Below are positions 15,197 to 23,818 of a DNA stretch of 35,002 bases, piece after piece. Origin of the DNA: Eubacteriales bacterium (GTDB lineage: Bacteria; Bacillota; Clostridia; Lachnospirales; Lachnospiraceae); NCBI GenBank assembly GCA_030524455.1, contig JAUNGT010000033.1:1-35002 (forward strand), read 5' to 3'. Each line of letters starts with the position of its first letter. Position 1 is the stretch's first letter. The position numbers and the translations under genes are program-made. The notes beneath the pieces are model-generated. The model saw only the letters and a program-made list of their open reading frames with translations, did not search any database and was not told the origin of the DNA.

Positions 15197-16269
15197 CCGA
15201 CGGCCTCCTCCCGTTTCCAAAAATGGTACAGCGCCAGATACAGCGCCGGGCTTGTCCGGTACAGCCCGGTCTTAAACCGGTAGCCCGGCGGCAGCTCCCG
15301 CTTTGCGCCGGGGACGGCCAGCGCCTCCCGGACGGCCTCCTTACACGCTGCAATCTGGGCCCGGTATCCGGCCCTTTCCTTTCCGGAAAGCCTGGCCAGC
15401 TTGCCCGCCGCCAGCATCGCGGACACCGCCAGGATGCTGTAAACCCGGGCCCGCTGCGCCGGATAAAGGCTCTCCACCCGGCGGCAGGCCAGCCGCCAGC
15501 TTTTCACCTCGTCCATGTAGGAGGGGGTAAAGGGCCGCAGCATCGCGCCGCTTAAATTGACCCGGTAGTAATAGCCCCGGTAATCCGTGATCGTCACCCG
15601 GGAAAGGGCCGGGAGCAGATCCATCAAAAACATCATGTCCTCCCCGATGGACAGCTCCTCCCGAAAGCGCACAGAACCGGCAGTCCGGCGGCGGTAGAGC
15701 GCGCTCCAGCAGCGGGTGTTGCCCCGCAGCAGATAGTCCGCCAGATAGGCGGCGGCGTCCACGGTTTTTGCGGCCCTGGCCGGATTCTCCCGGGCGGCTG
15801 AATTGTCCCGATCAGCCGGATTGTCCCGGTCTACTGAATTGTCCCGGTCGGCCGGAATTTTCTCACCGCTGCGCAGAAAGACCCCGGTCTCCGTGCCGTC
15901 CCAGCGGTAATAATCGCACACGGCCAGATCGCTTTTTTCTGTCTCCAGACAGGCCGCCAGCACCTCAAACATCCGGGGCGCCAGCTTATCGTCCGCGTCC
16001 ACGAAGGTGAAATAAGCGCCGTCCGTCTCTGCGATCCCCTGGTTTCTGGCGGAGGAAACACCCTTTTTTTTCCGGTTGACCAGCCGGATGCGCCCGTCGG
16101 TCCCGGCAAAGCGCTGCACCAGCTCCCCGGTGCCGTCCCGGGAGCTGTCGTCCAGGACAAGCAGCTCCCAGTTTTTCCAGGTCTGGGCCTGTATGCTTCT
16201 GATGCATTCGCCGATCCAGGCGGCCCCGTTGTACACCGGCAGGATCACACTGATTTTTTCCTGTTCCAT
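15193..16269 (-). CDS. GT2 glycosyltransferase with hexapeptide-repeat insertion
   Basis: A 358-residue inverting family 2 (GT-A) glycosyltransferase. It shows the opening ISVILPVYNGAAWIGECIRSI, the nucleotide-binding ELLVLDDSSRDGT, the acceptor-side GVSSARNQGIAE, and the metal-binding DADD at 91-94; IGEDMMF later supplies the ED motif. After residue 139 there is a hydrophilic insertion of four six-residue units (ADRDNS, VDRDNP, ADRDNS, AARENP; 140-163), not expected in the fold. No membrane segment is obvious. AGGAGATGAGAAC precedes the ATG; the next gene overlaps it by four bases, and the upstream GT2 ends four bases earlier. Donor and acceptor cannot be deduced. Confidence 0.92.
   Translation of the reverse strand: MEQEKISVILPVYNGAAWIGECIRSIQAQTWKNWELLVLDDSSRDGTGELVQRFAGTDGRIRLVNRKKKGVSSARNQGIAETDGAYFTFVDADDKLAPRMFEVLAACLETEKSDLAVCDYYRWDGTETGVFLRSGEKIPADRDNSVDRDNPADRDNSAARENPARAAKTVDAAAYLADYLLRGNTRCWSALYRRRTAGSVRFREELSIGEDMMFLMDLLPALSRVTITDYRGYYYRVNLSGAMLRPFTPSYMDEVKSWRLACRRVESLYPAQRARVYSILAVSAMLAAGKLARLSGKERAGYRAQIAACKEAVREALAVPGAKRELPPGYRFKTGLYRTSPALYLALYHFWKREEAVG
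15781..15852. repeat. four 18-bp tandem repeats within a GT2 gene
   Basis: Four in-frame 18-base units span 15781-15798, 15799-15816, 15817-15834 and 15835-15852. Units 1 and 3 start CGGATT; units 2 and 4 start TGAATTGTCCCG. The array is therefore also two 36-base superunits. It encodes the Asp/Asn-rich hexapeptides of the GT2 above and could change copy number without breaking the frame. Confidence 0.85.
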
Positions 16270-16273
16270 GTTC

Positions 16274-17296
16274 TCATCTCCTGCGCTTTGCGTTGAGCCG
16301 TAAAAGGAGCCGCACCAGCGTCAGCACGGCGGCATCCGGCTTTTTCAGCGCCCGATATAAAAGCCGGTTCACGGCCGATTCCGGGTAAAGCGGCGCCTGC
16401 CGGAGCGCCTCCTGCACCTCGCCGTCGGCGCTGATTGTCCGCAGCCGCTGCCGCCAGCCCCGCTTCCCGGCCCTGGCCTCGTTTTTGATCTCCAGAAACA
16501 GCAGCAGCAAAAACTCCCGGCAGGCCTGCGTCTCCCCGTGAGGCGCTTTTTTCTCCTCCAGGATTTTTCCGGCCACATGGTACAGCCGCCGGATATGCTC
16601 ATACAGCTGCGGGTCATAGCGGTGCGTCATGGAATCCCGCAAAAACAGGTAATGATACCAGGCGGCCCCCTCCATGACCACAATCCGCTCCGCGTCCAGC
16701 AGGGCCGGCAGGGTGATGTTCACATCCTCGCCCATACGAATGGCCGGATCACAGTATTTCATATTGTCCTCAATCAGCTGCCGGGAAAACAGCTTCATGC
16801 AGCGGGACAGGGTGATGGGCCGCCGCTCCTGGCCCAGCAGGTGCCCGAAAATCCGCTCCCTCAGCTGCCTTCCGGTGTAGATGCCCGGCTCCTGCCCCTG
16901 ATAGATCTCGATGCTGCGGTTTTTTTCTTCCTGCACATAGTTGCCGCAGATGACCTCTTTTCCACAGTCGGAGGTAAATTCCATCAGTTTTTCCACCATG
17001 CAGGCATCGATCCAGTCGTCGCTGTCCACAAAGCAAAGGTATTCCCCGGTACTGCAGCGCACGCCGTCCATCCAGGCCGCCATCAGGCCGCCGTTTTTTT
17101 TGTGAAGCACCCGGATCCGGCTGTCGTTTTTTGCCCAGTCGTCGCACAGCCGCGGGCAGTCGTCCGGCGAGCCGTCGTCCACCAGAATAATCTCCAGATT
17201 TTTCCAGGTCTGCCCCGTGATGCTCTGCACGCAGCGGGCCAGCCACGGCAGTGTGCGGTACACGGGCACGATCACGCTTACCATTTTGTCCGTCAT
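16274..17296 (-). CDS. GT2 glycosyltransferase
   Basis: A 340-residue family 2 glycosyltransferase. Residues 5-45 hold VSVIVPVYRTLPWLARCVQSI and IILVDDGSPDDCPRLCD; the metal site is DSDDWID at 91-97; GEDVNITLPAL gives the ED motif near 190. The C-terminal third is helical and basic, ending RLNAKRRR, as in many capsule-type GT2 enzymes that touch the membrane. Length and motifs are normal. AGGGGACGCGAC precedes the ATG. It lies 12 bases after the polymerase-GT4 fusion gene and 4 before the next GT2, so the three act in the same assembly line. The sugar transferred is not predictable. Confidence 0.92.
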   Translation of the reverse strand: MTDKMVSVIVPVYRTLPWLARCVQSITGQTWKNLEIILVDDGSPDDCPRLCDDWAKNDSRIRVLHKKNGGLMAAWMDGVRCSTGEYLCFVDSDDWIDACMVEKLMEFTSDCGKEVICGNYVQEEKNRSIEIYQGQEPGIYTGRQLRERIFGHLLGQERRPITLSRCMKLFSRQLIEDNMKYCDPAIRMGEDVNITLPALLDAERIVVMEGAAWYHYLFLRDSMTHRYDPQLYEHIRRLYHVAGKILEEKKAPHGETQACREFLLLLFLEIKNEARAGKRGWRQRLRTISADGEVQEALRQAPLYPESAVNRLLYRALKKPDAAVLTLVRLLLRLNAKRRR

Positions 17297-17308
17297 GTCG
17301 CGTCCCCT

Positions 17309-19561
17309 TTATCCGGCCAGCTGCCGGTAAATATCCAGCAGCCGGGCCATATATTTTTCCATACCATAGTGCTCTCTGATCCGCCGCCGGGCCCTTTTTC
17401 CCAGCGCCTCCCGCAGGCTCCCGTCCTCCAAAAGCCGCTCCAGGGCCTCCGTCAGCATCCCGGCGTCCTTTTGCCGCACCAGGACTCCGTTTCCCTGCCA
17501 GCCGCAGGGAAGCTTTGCCGCATCCTCCCCCAAAATCTGCGGGATGCCGCCCACCGCCGCGGACACGGTGCACATGCCTGCGGCCATGGCCTCCAGCAAG
17601 GACACCGGCTGTCCCTCAAACCAGGAGGGCAGCGCAAAAATGCTGCAGCGAAAAAACAGCTCCTCCCGCTCCTTCGCCGTCACCCAGCCGGGGCATTCCA
17701 CCGTGTCTGCAAGGGCCTCCGCCCTGCGGCGAAGCTTCTCGCTGCCCTTCTCCCAGACGCCTCCCAAAATCAGGCGGAAATCGGGATATTTTTTTTTCAG
17801 AAGCTCTGCGCTCTCCAAAAGCTCCCCGATTCCCTTCTCCCGGCAGAGCCGTCCCAGAAACAGCACCTGACGGCCGCCGTAATCCTGCTTTTCCCGCTCC
17901 GGGACCGGCACCGCGTTTTCCAGCACCCGTATTTTGGAGGGCTCCACAATCCCGGCAAAAAAGCGTCTCCACTCCTCCGACAGCACCAAAAACAGATCCG
18001 CCCGGTTTAATTCCCGGCGGATAAAGCGCCGCTGTCCGTCGCTGCAGCGCTCGTTATAAAAGCCCCGGAAATCTCCGCCATGCTCGTGTACCAGAATTTT
18101 TTTCCCAAACAGGGACGCAAGCCTTAAAAAAATGATCTTCCGGTAGCAGCTGGCGTCCGCCGCCATGTGCAGATGCACGATGTCCGTCCCCGGCAGGGCA
18201 GCCAGAAAATGCAGCAGGGCGGTTCCGCCCTTCCAGAGCTTGCGCGCTGCGCTCCCGTCCGCCATCGTCCCGATATAGGTCAGGCGCACTTTTTTGTCCA
18301 GCCCTGCCGCATACAGATTGTTTACCACCGCGGAAACGCCGCCCTTCACGCTCCGGTCCGCGCCCAGCATCACCACCCGGAGACGGTCCTGCCCTTTCCG
18401 GGAAAACAGCGTCCAAAAACGCCACCAGTAAACCTCCCGCCCCGTATCCGTGCCGCCCACCATCTGGGTCCAGTAGGCCCCCAGCAAAAACAGCACATAA
18501 TTTCTCGCAAGATAAACCGACACCGCGTGGGCCTCCACCACCGTGAAGATACAGAAGGAGAGCGTGAGCACAAAGCCCATATCATCGCCGTTTCGGTAAA
18601 ACCGGCGCATGAGCAGGGCAAGGAGAGCCACGCAGCAGATGCCGGGAAGGATCCCGTACCAGAAAAACAGGCGCACATAGCCCATATCGAAATATTCCAC
18701 ATAGGAGGGATCCCCGAAGAGCCGCCAGTTTTCCAGCACGCCGCCCCCGTTTTCAAAGGGATAAATGCTGGCGATCCGCCCGGTCAGGGCGTTGTTTATC
18801 TTCTGCACCCATTCCGGCATAAAGGGCGGCCAGTCGGAGATATAGGCCGCAAAGACGGAAAAGGCCACGCAAAAAAGCAGGAGCACAATCCCGGTATTGT
18901 AGGGCCACGCCTTTCTTCGGAGCCCGGGCACATAGGTAAACAGGGCGGCCAGCGCCACCGTAAAGAGCATCATCAAAAGGGCGGTCCGCGTCAGCGTCCC
19001 CAGATACACCAGCACGGAAAATACCGCCAGAAGCGCATAATGCCATCGCTTCATTTTTTCATGGTAAAGGTAGATTCCCAGCGTCATCACGGCCCAGCAC
19101 AAAATCGCCAGGGCGTTGCTGTTTCCTTCGCCCAGGCACAGCCGCCTGCTGCCCTCCTTCATGCCATATCCGGCCCCCGCGTCCCACACTTCGCCCAGCA
19201 CACCGGCAAAGGCCAGGCCCGCCAGGGCAAGCATCCCTGCGACCGTCCCGTAAAACACCAGTTTCAGCGCCCTTCTGTGATCGATCCCTTTCATGGAGGC
19301 CACGAACACCACCGCCCGCACCGCCTCGTCCCGGGAAGAGCACAGATAACAGATCCCCGCCAGAAATCCGGCGGCCAGGATCGCTGTCCATTCCCGCGCC
19401 GTATACTTTGTCAGACACAGCTTGAGCGCAAAGAGCAGGAAGGTTATGCGAAACATCTGCCCCTCAAACGGGTTGATCCAGGAGCTTTTGTCCAGGATCA
19501 CAATCAGGATCTCCAGAAAAAGTCCCAGATAAAAGCAATATTTTCCTGCCTTCCTCTCCAT
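17309..19561 (-). CDS. Wzy-like O-antigen polymerase fused to GT4 glycosyltransferase
   Basis: A single 750-residue frame joins two enzymes. Residues 1-367 form an O-antigen ligase/polymerase-like membrane domain. It has about ten helices and the loop EGSRRLCLGEGNSNALAILCW (136-156), which resembles the G-x-x-N region of the Wzy/RfaL family, and a large extracytoplasmic loop near 240-300 rich in aromatic residues and including NALTGRIASIYPFENGG. After a short linker, residues 393-750 form a GT-B, family 4 retaining transferase. It has the opening LRVVMLGADRSVKGGVSAVVNNL (GGV loop), VHEHGGDFRG, VLFLGRLCREKGIGELL, and the donor-site E-x7-E FEGQPVSLLE (Glu649, Glu657). AAGGAGAGCGGC precedes the ATG. 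Both halves look intact. These activities are normally encoded separately and act on opposite membrane faces, so the fusion would tether the cytoplasmic transferase to the polymerase. Confidence 0.85.
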   Translation of the reverse strand: MERKAGKYCFYLGLFLEILIVILDKSSWINPFEGQMFRITFLLFALKLCLTKYTAREWTAILAAGFLAGICYLCSSRDEAVRAVVFVASMKGIDHRRALKLVFYGTVAGMLALAGLAFAGVLGEVWDAGAGYGMKEGSRRLCLGEGNSNALAILCWAVMTLGIYLYHEKMKRWHYALLAVFSVLVYLGTLTRTALLMMLFTVALAALFTYVPGLRRKAWPYNTGIVLLLFCVAFSVFAAYISDWPPFMPEWVQKINNALTGRIASIYPFENGGGVLENWRLFGDPSYVEYFDMGYVRLFFWYGILPGICCVALLALLMRRFYRNGDDMGFVLTLSFCIFTVVEAHAVSVYLARNYVLFLLGAYWTQMVGGTDTGREVYWWRFWTLFSRKGQDRLRVVMLGADRSVKGGVSAVVNNLYAAGLDKKVRLTYIGTMADGSAARKLWKGGTALLHFLAALPGTDIVHLHMAADASCYRKIIFLRLASLFGKKILVHEHGGDFRGFYNERCSDGQRRFIRRELNRADLFLVLSEEWRRFFAGIVEPSKIRVLENAVPVPEREKQDYGGRQVLFLGRLCREKGIGELLESAELLKKKYPDFRLILGGVWEKGSEKLRRRAEALADTVECPGWVTAKEREELFFRCSIFALPSWFEGQPVSLLEAMAAGMCTVSAAVGGIPQILGEDAAKLPCGWQGNGVLVRQKDAGMLTEALERLLEDGSLREALGKRARRRIREHYGMEKYMARLLDIYRQLAG

Positions 19562-19574
19562 GCCGCTCTCCTTT

Positions 19575-20252
19575 CTAAAACCGCGGATACCCCGCGTTCG
19601 TCCCCGCCCATTTGTGGAACGCGAAGGGCGTGATGCCCTCGATCTCCGGAATCATCGTCTCGTGGGCGAAATATTTCGCCACCTCCAGGGGCGCGATCCG
19701 CATGCCCGCCGCCTCCACGAGATGACGGTTTTTCACGCACAGAAAGCCGTCCTCGTTGAAGGAGCCGTGATCCGGCTCAAAGGGCAGGCCCGCCTCCTTC
19801 GGAAAATTGACCAGCCGCCTGCTGCGGATCCCCACGCTGTTGCCTACCCGGCAAAGGTTGCCGTTGATATCCCGATAGGTAACATCATCCTTGGGCACCG
19901 GCCAGGGCGAGCCGATATAGTCATAGTCCAGAAATTCGTCCCTCCACTGCTCCGGATGGACGATAAAGCCGTCCGCGTGGACGATCATCACAAAATCCGT
20001 GTGGATATGCTCCCCCAGCTCGTAGAGCATCTTGTAGTTAAAGCAGTTGATATCCGTCAGCTTCGTGGTGTGGGAATACCGGATCGTGCGCGGCAGCAAA
20101 AAGGGCTTCCGGTGCGTGATCAGCACACAGTCCCCAAAGTCGATCTGCCGCATACTGTATTCCATGGCCTTCACTGTCTGTCTGACGTTTACGCTGGTCA
20201 TCGCCGCCAGCGTCACCTTCGGCAGCTGCAGCCTTCCATCCTTCCATTCCAT
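19575..20252 (-). CDS. DUF5672 family protein, probable glycosyltransferase
   Basis: About 225 residues matching the DUF5672 family found in capsule and LPS clusters. Visible hallmarks are VTLAAMTSVNV near the N-terminus, then YELGEHIHTDFVMIVHADGFIVHPEQW, with an H-A-D motif that could bind metal and nucleotide as DxD does. YDYIGSPWP, VGNSVGIRSRRLV and FNEDGFLCV follow, all typical of the family. The GT-A-like look suggests a small glycosyltransferase, but no activity is established as far as I know. The start is the ATG at 20252, because GGAGAG lies seven bases upstream; an in-frame ATG at 20267 has no comparable site. It follows the large membrane protein by 24 bases and precedes the polymerase fusion by 13. 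Confidence 0.85.
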   Translation of the reverse strand: MEWKDGRLQLPKVTLAAMTSVNVRQTVKAMEYSMRQIDFGDCVLITHRKPFLLPRTIRYSHTTKLTDINCFNYKMLYELGEHIHTDFVMIVHADGFIVHPEQWRDEFLDYDYIGSPWPVPKDDVTYRDINGNLCRVGNSVGIRSRRLVNFPKEAGLPFEPDHGSFNEDGFLCVKNRHLVEAAGMRIAPLEVAKYFAHETMIPEIEGITPFAFHKWAGTNAGYPRF

Positions 20253-20276
20253 CGCTTTTCTCTCCATCCTGAAATC

Positions 20277-22028
20277 TCACTTGTGCAAAAATCCGTCTGC
20301 GATCGTGCTTCCCCGCATTTTGGCCTGCTCTGCCATGCTCTTGTAGGCCGTCCCCGGGAAGGCATGATAGCTGATGTTGTCGCCCTCCAGCGGATAATAG
20401 ACGGTCAGGCCGCCCTCCAGCTCCAGCTCCCCTGTTTCCACCCGGTCATAGTCCTGCTGGACCAGCCAGGCCGGATCCGTCAGATGCTGCTTGATCCATA
20501 CCAGATCAAACAGAATATAGTAATCCAAGTACATGCTCAGGGAGAAAAAGACGGCGGCACAGGCAAAGCCCGACGCGATCCTCACCGGCCCCAGAGGAAG
20601 CGGCCGGAGCCATTCCCCCAGCACCAGAAGGGGGAACACCAGCAGGAAAGCAAGCCCATAGCGGAGAAAGGGCGCGGTGAAAAACCAGCCCGCAAGGCCT
20701 GCCAAAAGCCCTGCATACAGCATCAGCCGGTCCCCGTGCAGCCGTTTTCTGCGCCAAAGCACATACGCTCCTCCCAGGCAGGCAGACGCCAGGGCGATCC
20801 CATTGGCAAGCAAAAGCATCTTCTCATACCGGTCCTTTTCGCCCCACCAGACCGGCAGCCACCGGTCCATGCTCCAATCGATCTTCCCCACATCGTACAG
20901 ACACCGGCCCCAGACCTTGATCTGGTCGGAGTCATACTGTGCGGCCCGGGCCGGCACCTTCCAGTCCACAGAAAACAGATCCAGCTGCGGGAAGGGATAG
21001 AGCAGCCAGCCGGAAACAAGCACATTCCGGGCAAGCCAGGGCGCAAGCACCAAAAGCCCCGCCCCCAAATACACGCCGATCCGCCGCCAGTCCCGGGCCT
21101 TCAGCAGCCGGGCCGCCGGATAGAGCGCCAGCACTGCCAGCATCCCCGCGGACAGCTTGTAGGTGGTCACGCAGACCACCGCCACACACAGAAGACACCA
21201 GGCGTCCGTCCTGCCGGATTCGGCCGGATTTTCTTTGCCGTCCTGATTTTCTTTGCCGTCCGGTGCGCCTTCCCAGGCAAGCTGCGCCCAGAGAGTCAGA
21301 ATCCACAGCACCAGGTACATGGCGCCGAAGTCCGTGGCCGGGGACATGGCCCGCTCCGCAATCACCACCGCATAGAGCAAAATGGCGATGCGGCAGCCGT
21401 CCGCCGCGTGGTTTCTGCGCCGGAAAACGCCCTTTAGCCCATGGAGCGCCCAGACCGTCAGAAAGGCCTGGAGAAAACCGGTGGTGCCGTGCAGGGACTG
21501 TCCCAGCAGCCACTTCATGGAGAAGGCCGCCGCATAGGCAAGATAGGCGCTGTTGTAGCCGAAATGCTGCTGCAGATTGGCCTGCCCTTTTACCAGGCCG
21601 TACTCCTCGTACCAGCGGATCGCCTGGGCATGGTAGATGCCCGTATCCGTGTGCTGCAGCCCCCGGGAGGCAAAGTAGGCGGTCATCAGCACAAAGCACA
21701 GATACAGCGCCCCCTCCCAGGAAAAGCACAGTCTTACCAGCCGCTTTGCAAGCGGGAAGAGTCGGCCCCGAAACAGCCAGGCGCTTCCCAGCGCTGCCGC
21801 CAGCAAAACAAGATGCGCCGCCATGGACACCGGCGCAAACAGGCTGACGGTTTCCGCATAGACGGTGATGGCCGCCACCCCGGCCAGCTGCAGGGCCGCC
21901 AGTCCAAAGGGCCCGGACGTCCGAACATCCTTTCTCCCGGCCAGACGCAAAAGCCCCTGCAGCACGGCCATACCGATACAGCCGTTTACCGCCAGCATAT
22001 ACCCCCACAAAATCAGAAGCTCAACCAT
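20277..22028 (-). CDS. LIC_10190-like multi-pass membrane protein
   Basis: A 583-residue polytopic protein with about twelve hydrophobic helices. The segment GLQHTDTGIYHAQAIRWYEEYGLVKGQANLQQHFGYNS matches the LIC_10190-type membrane family of bacterial surface-glycan loci, whose acidic-aromatic extracytoplasmic loop recalls GT-C enzymes or polymerases. A loop at about 250-270 contains two DGKEN hexapeptides and other polar residues. The C-terminus after the last helix is a short soluble tail. I chose the ATG at 22028 because AGGAAGAAGGGC precedes it; longer frames would overlap the ABC transporter gene. Likely roles are lipid-linked sugar transferase, or a second polymerase beside the Wzy-GT4 fusion. 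Function is inferred from family and operon only. Confidence 0.75.
   Translation of the reverse strand: MVELLILWGYMLAVNGCIGMAVLQGLLRLAGRKDVRTSGPFGLAALQLAGVAAITVYAETVSLFAPVSMAAHLVLLAAALGSAWLFRGRLFPLAKRLVRLCFSWEGALYLCFVLMTAYFASRGLQHTDTGIYHAQAIRWYEEYGLVKGQANLQQHFGYNSAYLAYAAAFSMKWLLGQSLHGTTGFLQAFLTVWALHGLKGVFRRRNHAADGCRIAILLYAVVIAERAMSPATDFGAMYLVLWILTLWAQLAWEGAPDGKENQDGKENPAESGRTDAWCLLCVAVVCVTTYKLSAGMLAVLALYPAARLLKARDWRRIGVYLGAGLLVLAPWLARNVLVSGWLLYPFPQLDLFSVDWKVPARAAQYDSDQIKVWGRCLYDVGKIDWSMDRWLPVWWGEKDRYEKMLLLANGIALASACLGGAYVLWRRKRLHGDRLMLYAGLLAGLAGWFFTAPFLRYGLAFLLVFPLLVLGEWLRPLPLGPVRIASGFACAAVFFSLSMYLDYYILFDLVWIKQHLTDPAWLVQQDYDRVETGELELEGGLTVYYPLEGDNISYHAFPGTAYKSMAEQAKMRGSTIADGFLHK
21228..21263. 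repeat. two 18-bp tandem repeats within the membrane protein gene
   Basis: ATTTTCTTTGCCGTCCTG (21228-21245) and ATTTTCTTTGCCGTCCGG (21246-21263) differ at only two positions and encode DGKENQ/DGKENP-like hexapeptides in a loop between membrane helices. Confidence 0.8.
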
Positions 22029-22044
22029 GCCCTTCTTCCTTTCG

Positions 22045-23805
22045 TCAGTGCTCCTCCGCCGCCAGCGTGGTCTGCACAATCTTTCCGCCGTCCACCTTGT
22101 AGATGATATCGCAGTTTGCGATGGTCCGCAGCCGGTGGGCGATGATAATCAGCGTCTTTTTGCCGTGGAAGCTCTCGATGGCTTCCATGATGGCGGTCTC
22201 GGTATCCGTATCCAGGGCGCTGGTGGCCTCGTCAAAGACCAGAATGTCCGGGTTGTGGTACAGCGCCCGGGCGATGCCCAGCCGCTGTCGCTGGCCGCCG
22301 GAGAGGCGCACGCCCCGGTCGCCGATCTCCATCTCCAGCATTCCCGGCAGCGTCTTTACAAAGTCCTTGAGCTGGGCCTCCTCCAGCACCTGCCACACCC
22401 GCTCGTTGTCGATGTCCTCCCGGGCCACGCCGAAGGCGATGTTTTCCCGGATGGAATCGTCGGTCAGATAGATATTCTGGGGGATGTAGCCGATGTGGGA
22501 CAGCCAGGAGGGATAATTTTCAAAAATATCCCGGCTGTCGCAGAGGATTTTGCCCGACTGCACCCGCAACAGCCCCATCAGCACGTCGATGGCCGTGCTC
22601 TTGCCCGCGCCGGAGGGCCCCATGACACCCACGGATTTGCCCACGGGCACCAGCATCTGCGCCTGATCCAGGATCACCTTGTCGCTCTCCGGATACACAT
22701 AGCGGACGTTTTCCATGCGGATCTCCCGTTTGAGCTCCATGGGCGGGGTATGGGGATCGTATTCCTTCTCGTACCTGCCGTGGAGCCGGTAGGAGGTGAA
22801 ATCCACGTTTTCATACACATAGTTGACCGCCGGTTCGTAGAAGGCGATGTTGCTCATGTGGGTATTGATGCGGTTGACGGAGGGCAGAAGCCGCATGGCC
22901 GCCACCGCGAAGGCGGAGATCTGGGGCACCAGCTCCGTCATGTCGGCGCTTCCGAGGATGCAGAAGGCCAGATAGCCCAGGATGCCGGTGATGCTCAGCG
23001 TCTCCAAAAGCAGCCGGGGCACGTTGTTGAGCACCGTGTACTCCGTTGTGAGCTTTGCGTTCCTCTGAGAATACTTGCCGAAATTGGAGGCAAAATAGTG
23101 CTCCTTGTTCAGGATTTTCACGTCCTTGATGCCGTAAATCGACTGGAGCCGCCATTTTCCCATCTGGCTCTGCAGCCGCTGGGAGGTCCGCCCCAGGCGG
23201 TTCAGAGTGGGCTTTAGCACCTTCAGGATGATCAGGCTGCCGCCGCCCATAATCACCAGGATCATCAGGGTCATGCCGGGGTTGGTCACCAGCAGGGTGA
23301 TGCACAGCACCGCCGAAACCATCAGCTCCGTGGCCAGCTGGATGTACTCCATCAGGGTGGTGAACACCTTGGGCACATCCCCGTCGATGGTCCGGAAAAT
23401 GGTGGGAATGTCCGCGTTTAAGTAAAACTCATAGGGCCGGTTCAGATATTCCTCCAGCATATAGCTGATGGTTCTGGACTGGTTCTGGTTGACAAAGCGG
23501 GACTGCACATAGGTCTGCAAAAGCAGGTAGCCGTTCTTGACAAAGTACACCAGAATGATGCAGACAATCAAAAACAGCAGCCACTGCTCCGGCGTATCAA
23601 AGGTAAAAAAACGTCCCAGAAACCGGATATAGCTTTTATTCATCAGGCTTTCGGGGGAGATCACACCCTCCACCACCGGCATGATCAGGCCCACGCCGAT
23701 CATCTCCATCAGCGCCCCGATAAAAATCATGAAGCCCAGTCCCACGATCCGGCGCTTCTGGTTCTTATTCAAAATGTGCAGCAGCTTTTTTAAAATCCCA
23801 AGCAT
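22045..23805 (-). CDS. PglK/MsbA-type ABC flippase (half-transporter)
   Basis: A 586-residue ABC exporter half-molecule. Residues 1-320 are a six-helix membrane domain starting with LLHILNKNQKRRIVGLGFMIFIGALMEMIGVGLIMPVV, very like PglK-type lipid-linked oligosaccharide flippases. Residues 360-586 form the ATPase: Walker A GPSGAGKS (396-403), Q-loop YIPQNIYL, signature LSGGQRQRLG (501-510), Walker B ILVFDEATSALD and the switch His557. It functions as a dimer. PglK relatives flip undecaprenyl-PP-linked heptasaccharide for protein glycosylation, which would make it redundant with, or specialised relative to, the Wzx at 10090-11613. AGGAGGAGACAGGGA precedes the start. Confidence 0.92.
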   Translation of the reverse strand: MLGILKKLLHILNKNQKRRIVGLGFMIFIGALMEMIGVGLIMPVVEGVISPESLMNKSYIRFLGRFFTFDTPEQWLLFLIVCIILVYFVKNGYLLLQTYVQSRFVNQNQSRTISYMLEEYLNRPYEFYLNADIPTIFRTIDGDVPKVFTTLMEYIQLATELMVSAVLCITLLVTNPGMTLMILVIMGGGSLIILKVLKPTLNRLGRTSQRLQSQMGKWRLQSIYGIKDVKILNKEHYFASNFGKYSQRNAKLTTEYTVLNNVPRLLLETLSITGILGYLAFCILGSADMTELVPQISAFAVAAMRLLPSVNRINTHMSNIAFYEPAVNYVYENVDFTSYRLHGRYEKEYDPHTPPMELKREIRMENVRYVYPESDKVILDQAQMLVPVGKSVGVMGPSGAGKSTAIDVLMGLLRVQSGKILCDSRDIFENYPSWLSHIGYIPQNIYLTDDSIRENIAFGVAREDIDNERVWQVLEEAQLKDFVKTLPGMLEMEIGDRGVRLSGGQRQRLGIARALYHNPDILVFDEATSALDTDTETAIMEAIESFHGKKTLIIIAHRLRTIANCDIIYKVDGGKIVQTTLAAEEH

Positions 23806-23818
23806 TCCCTGTCTCCTC

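Noticed and set aside
15781..15852. Possible CRISPR array
   Set aside because: The 18-bp units are contiguous, in frame with a glycosyltransferase and have no spacers.
16538..19633. Two plus-strand frames of about 490 codons
   Set aside because: Mirror frames of the GT2 and polymerase-GT4 genes, rich in Gln, His and Pro, without family motifs.
19560..21437. A 625-codon open frame on the plus strand
   Set aside because: Antisense shadow of the DUF5672 and LIC_10190-like genes; no ribosome site, no domain, and biased composition.
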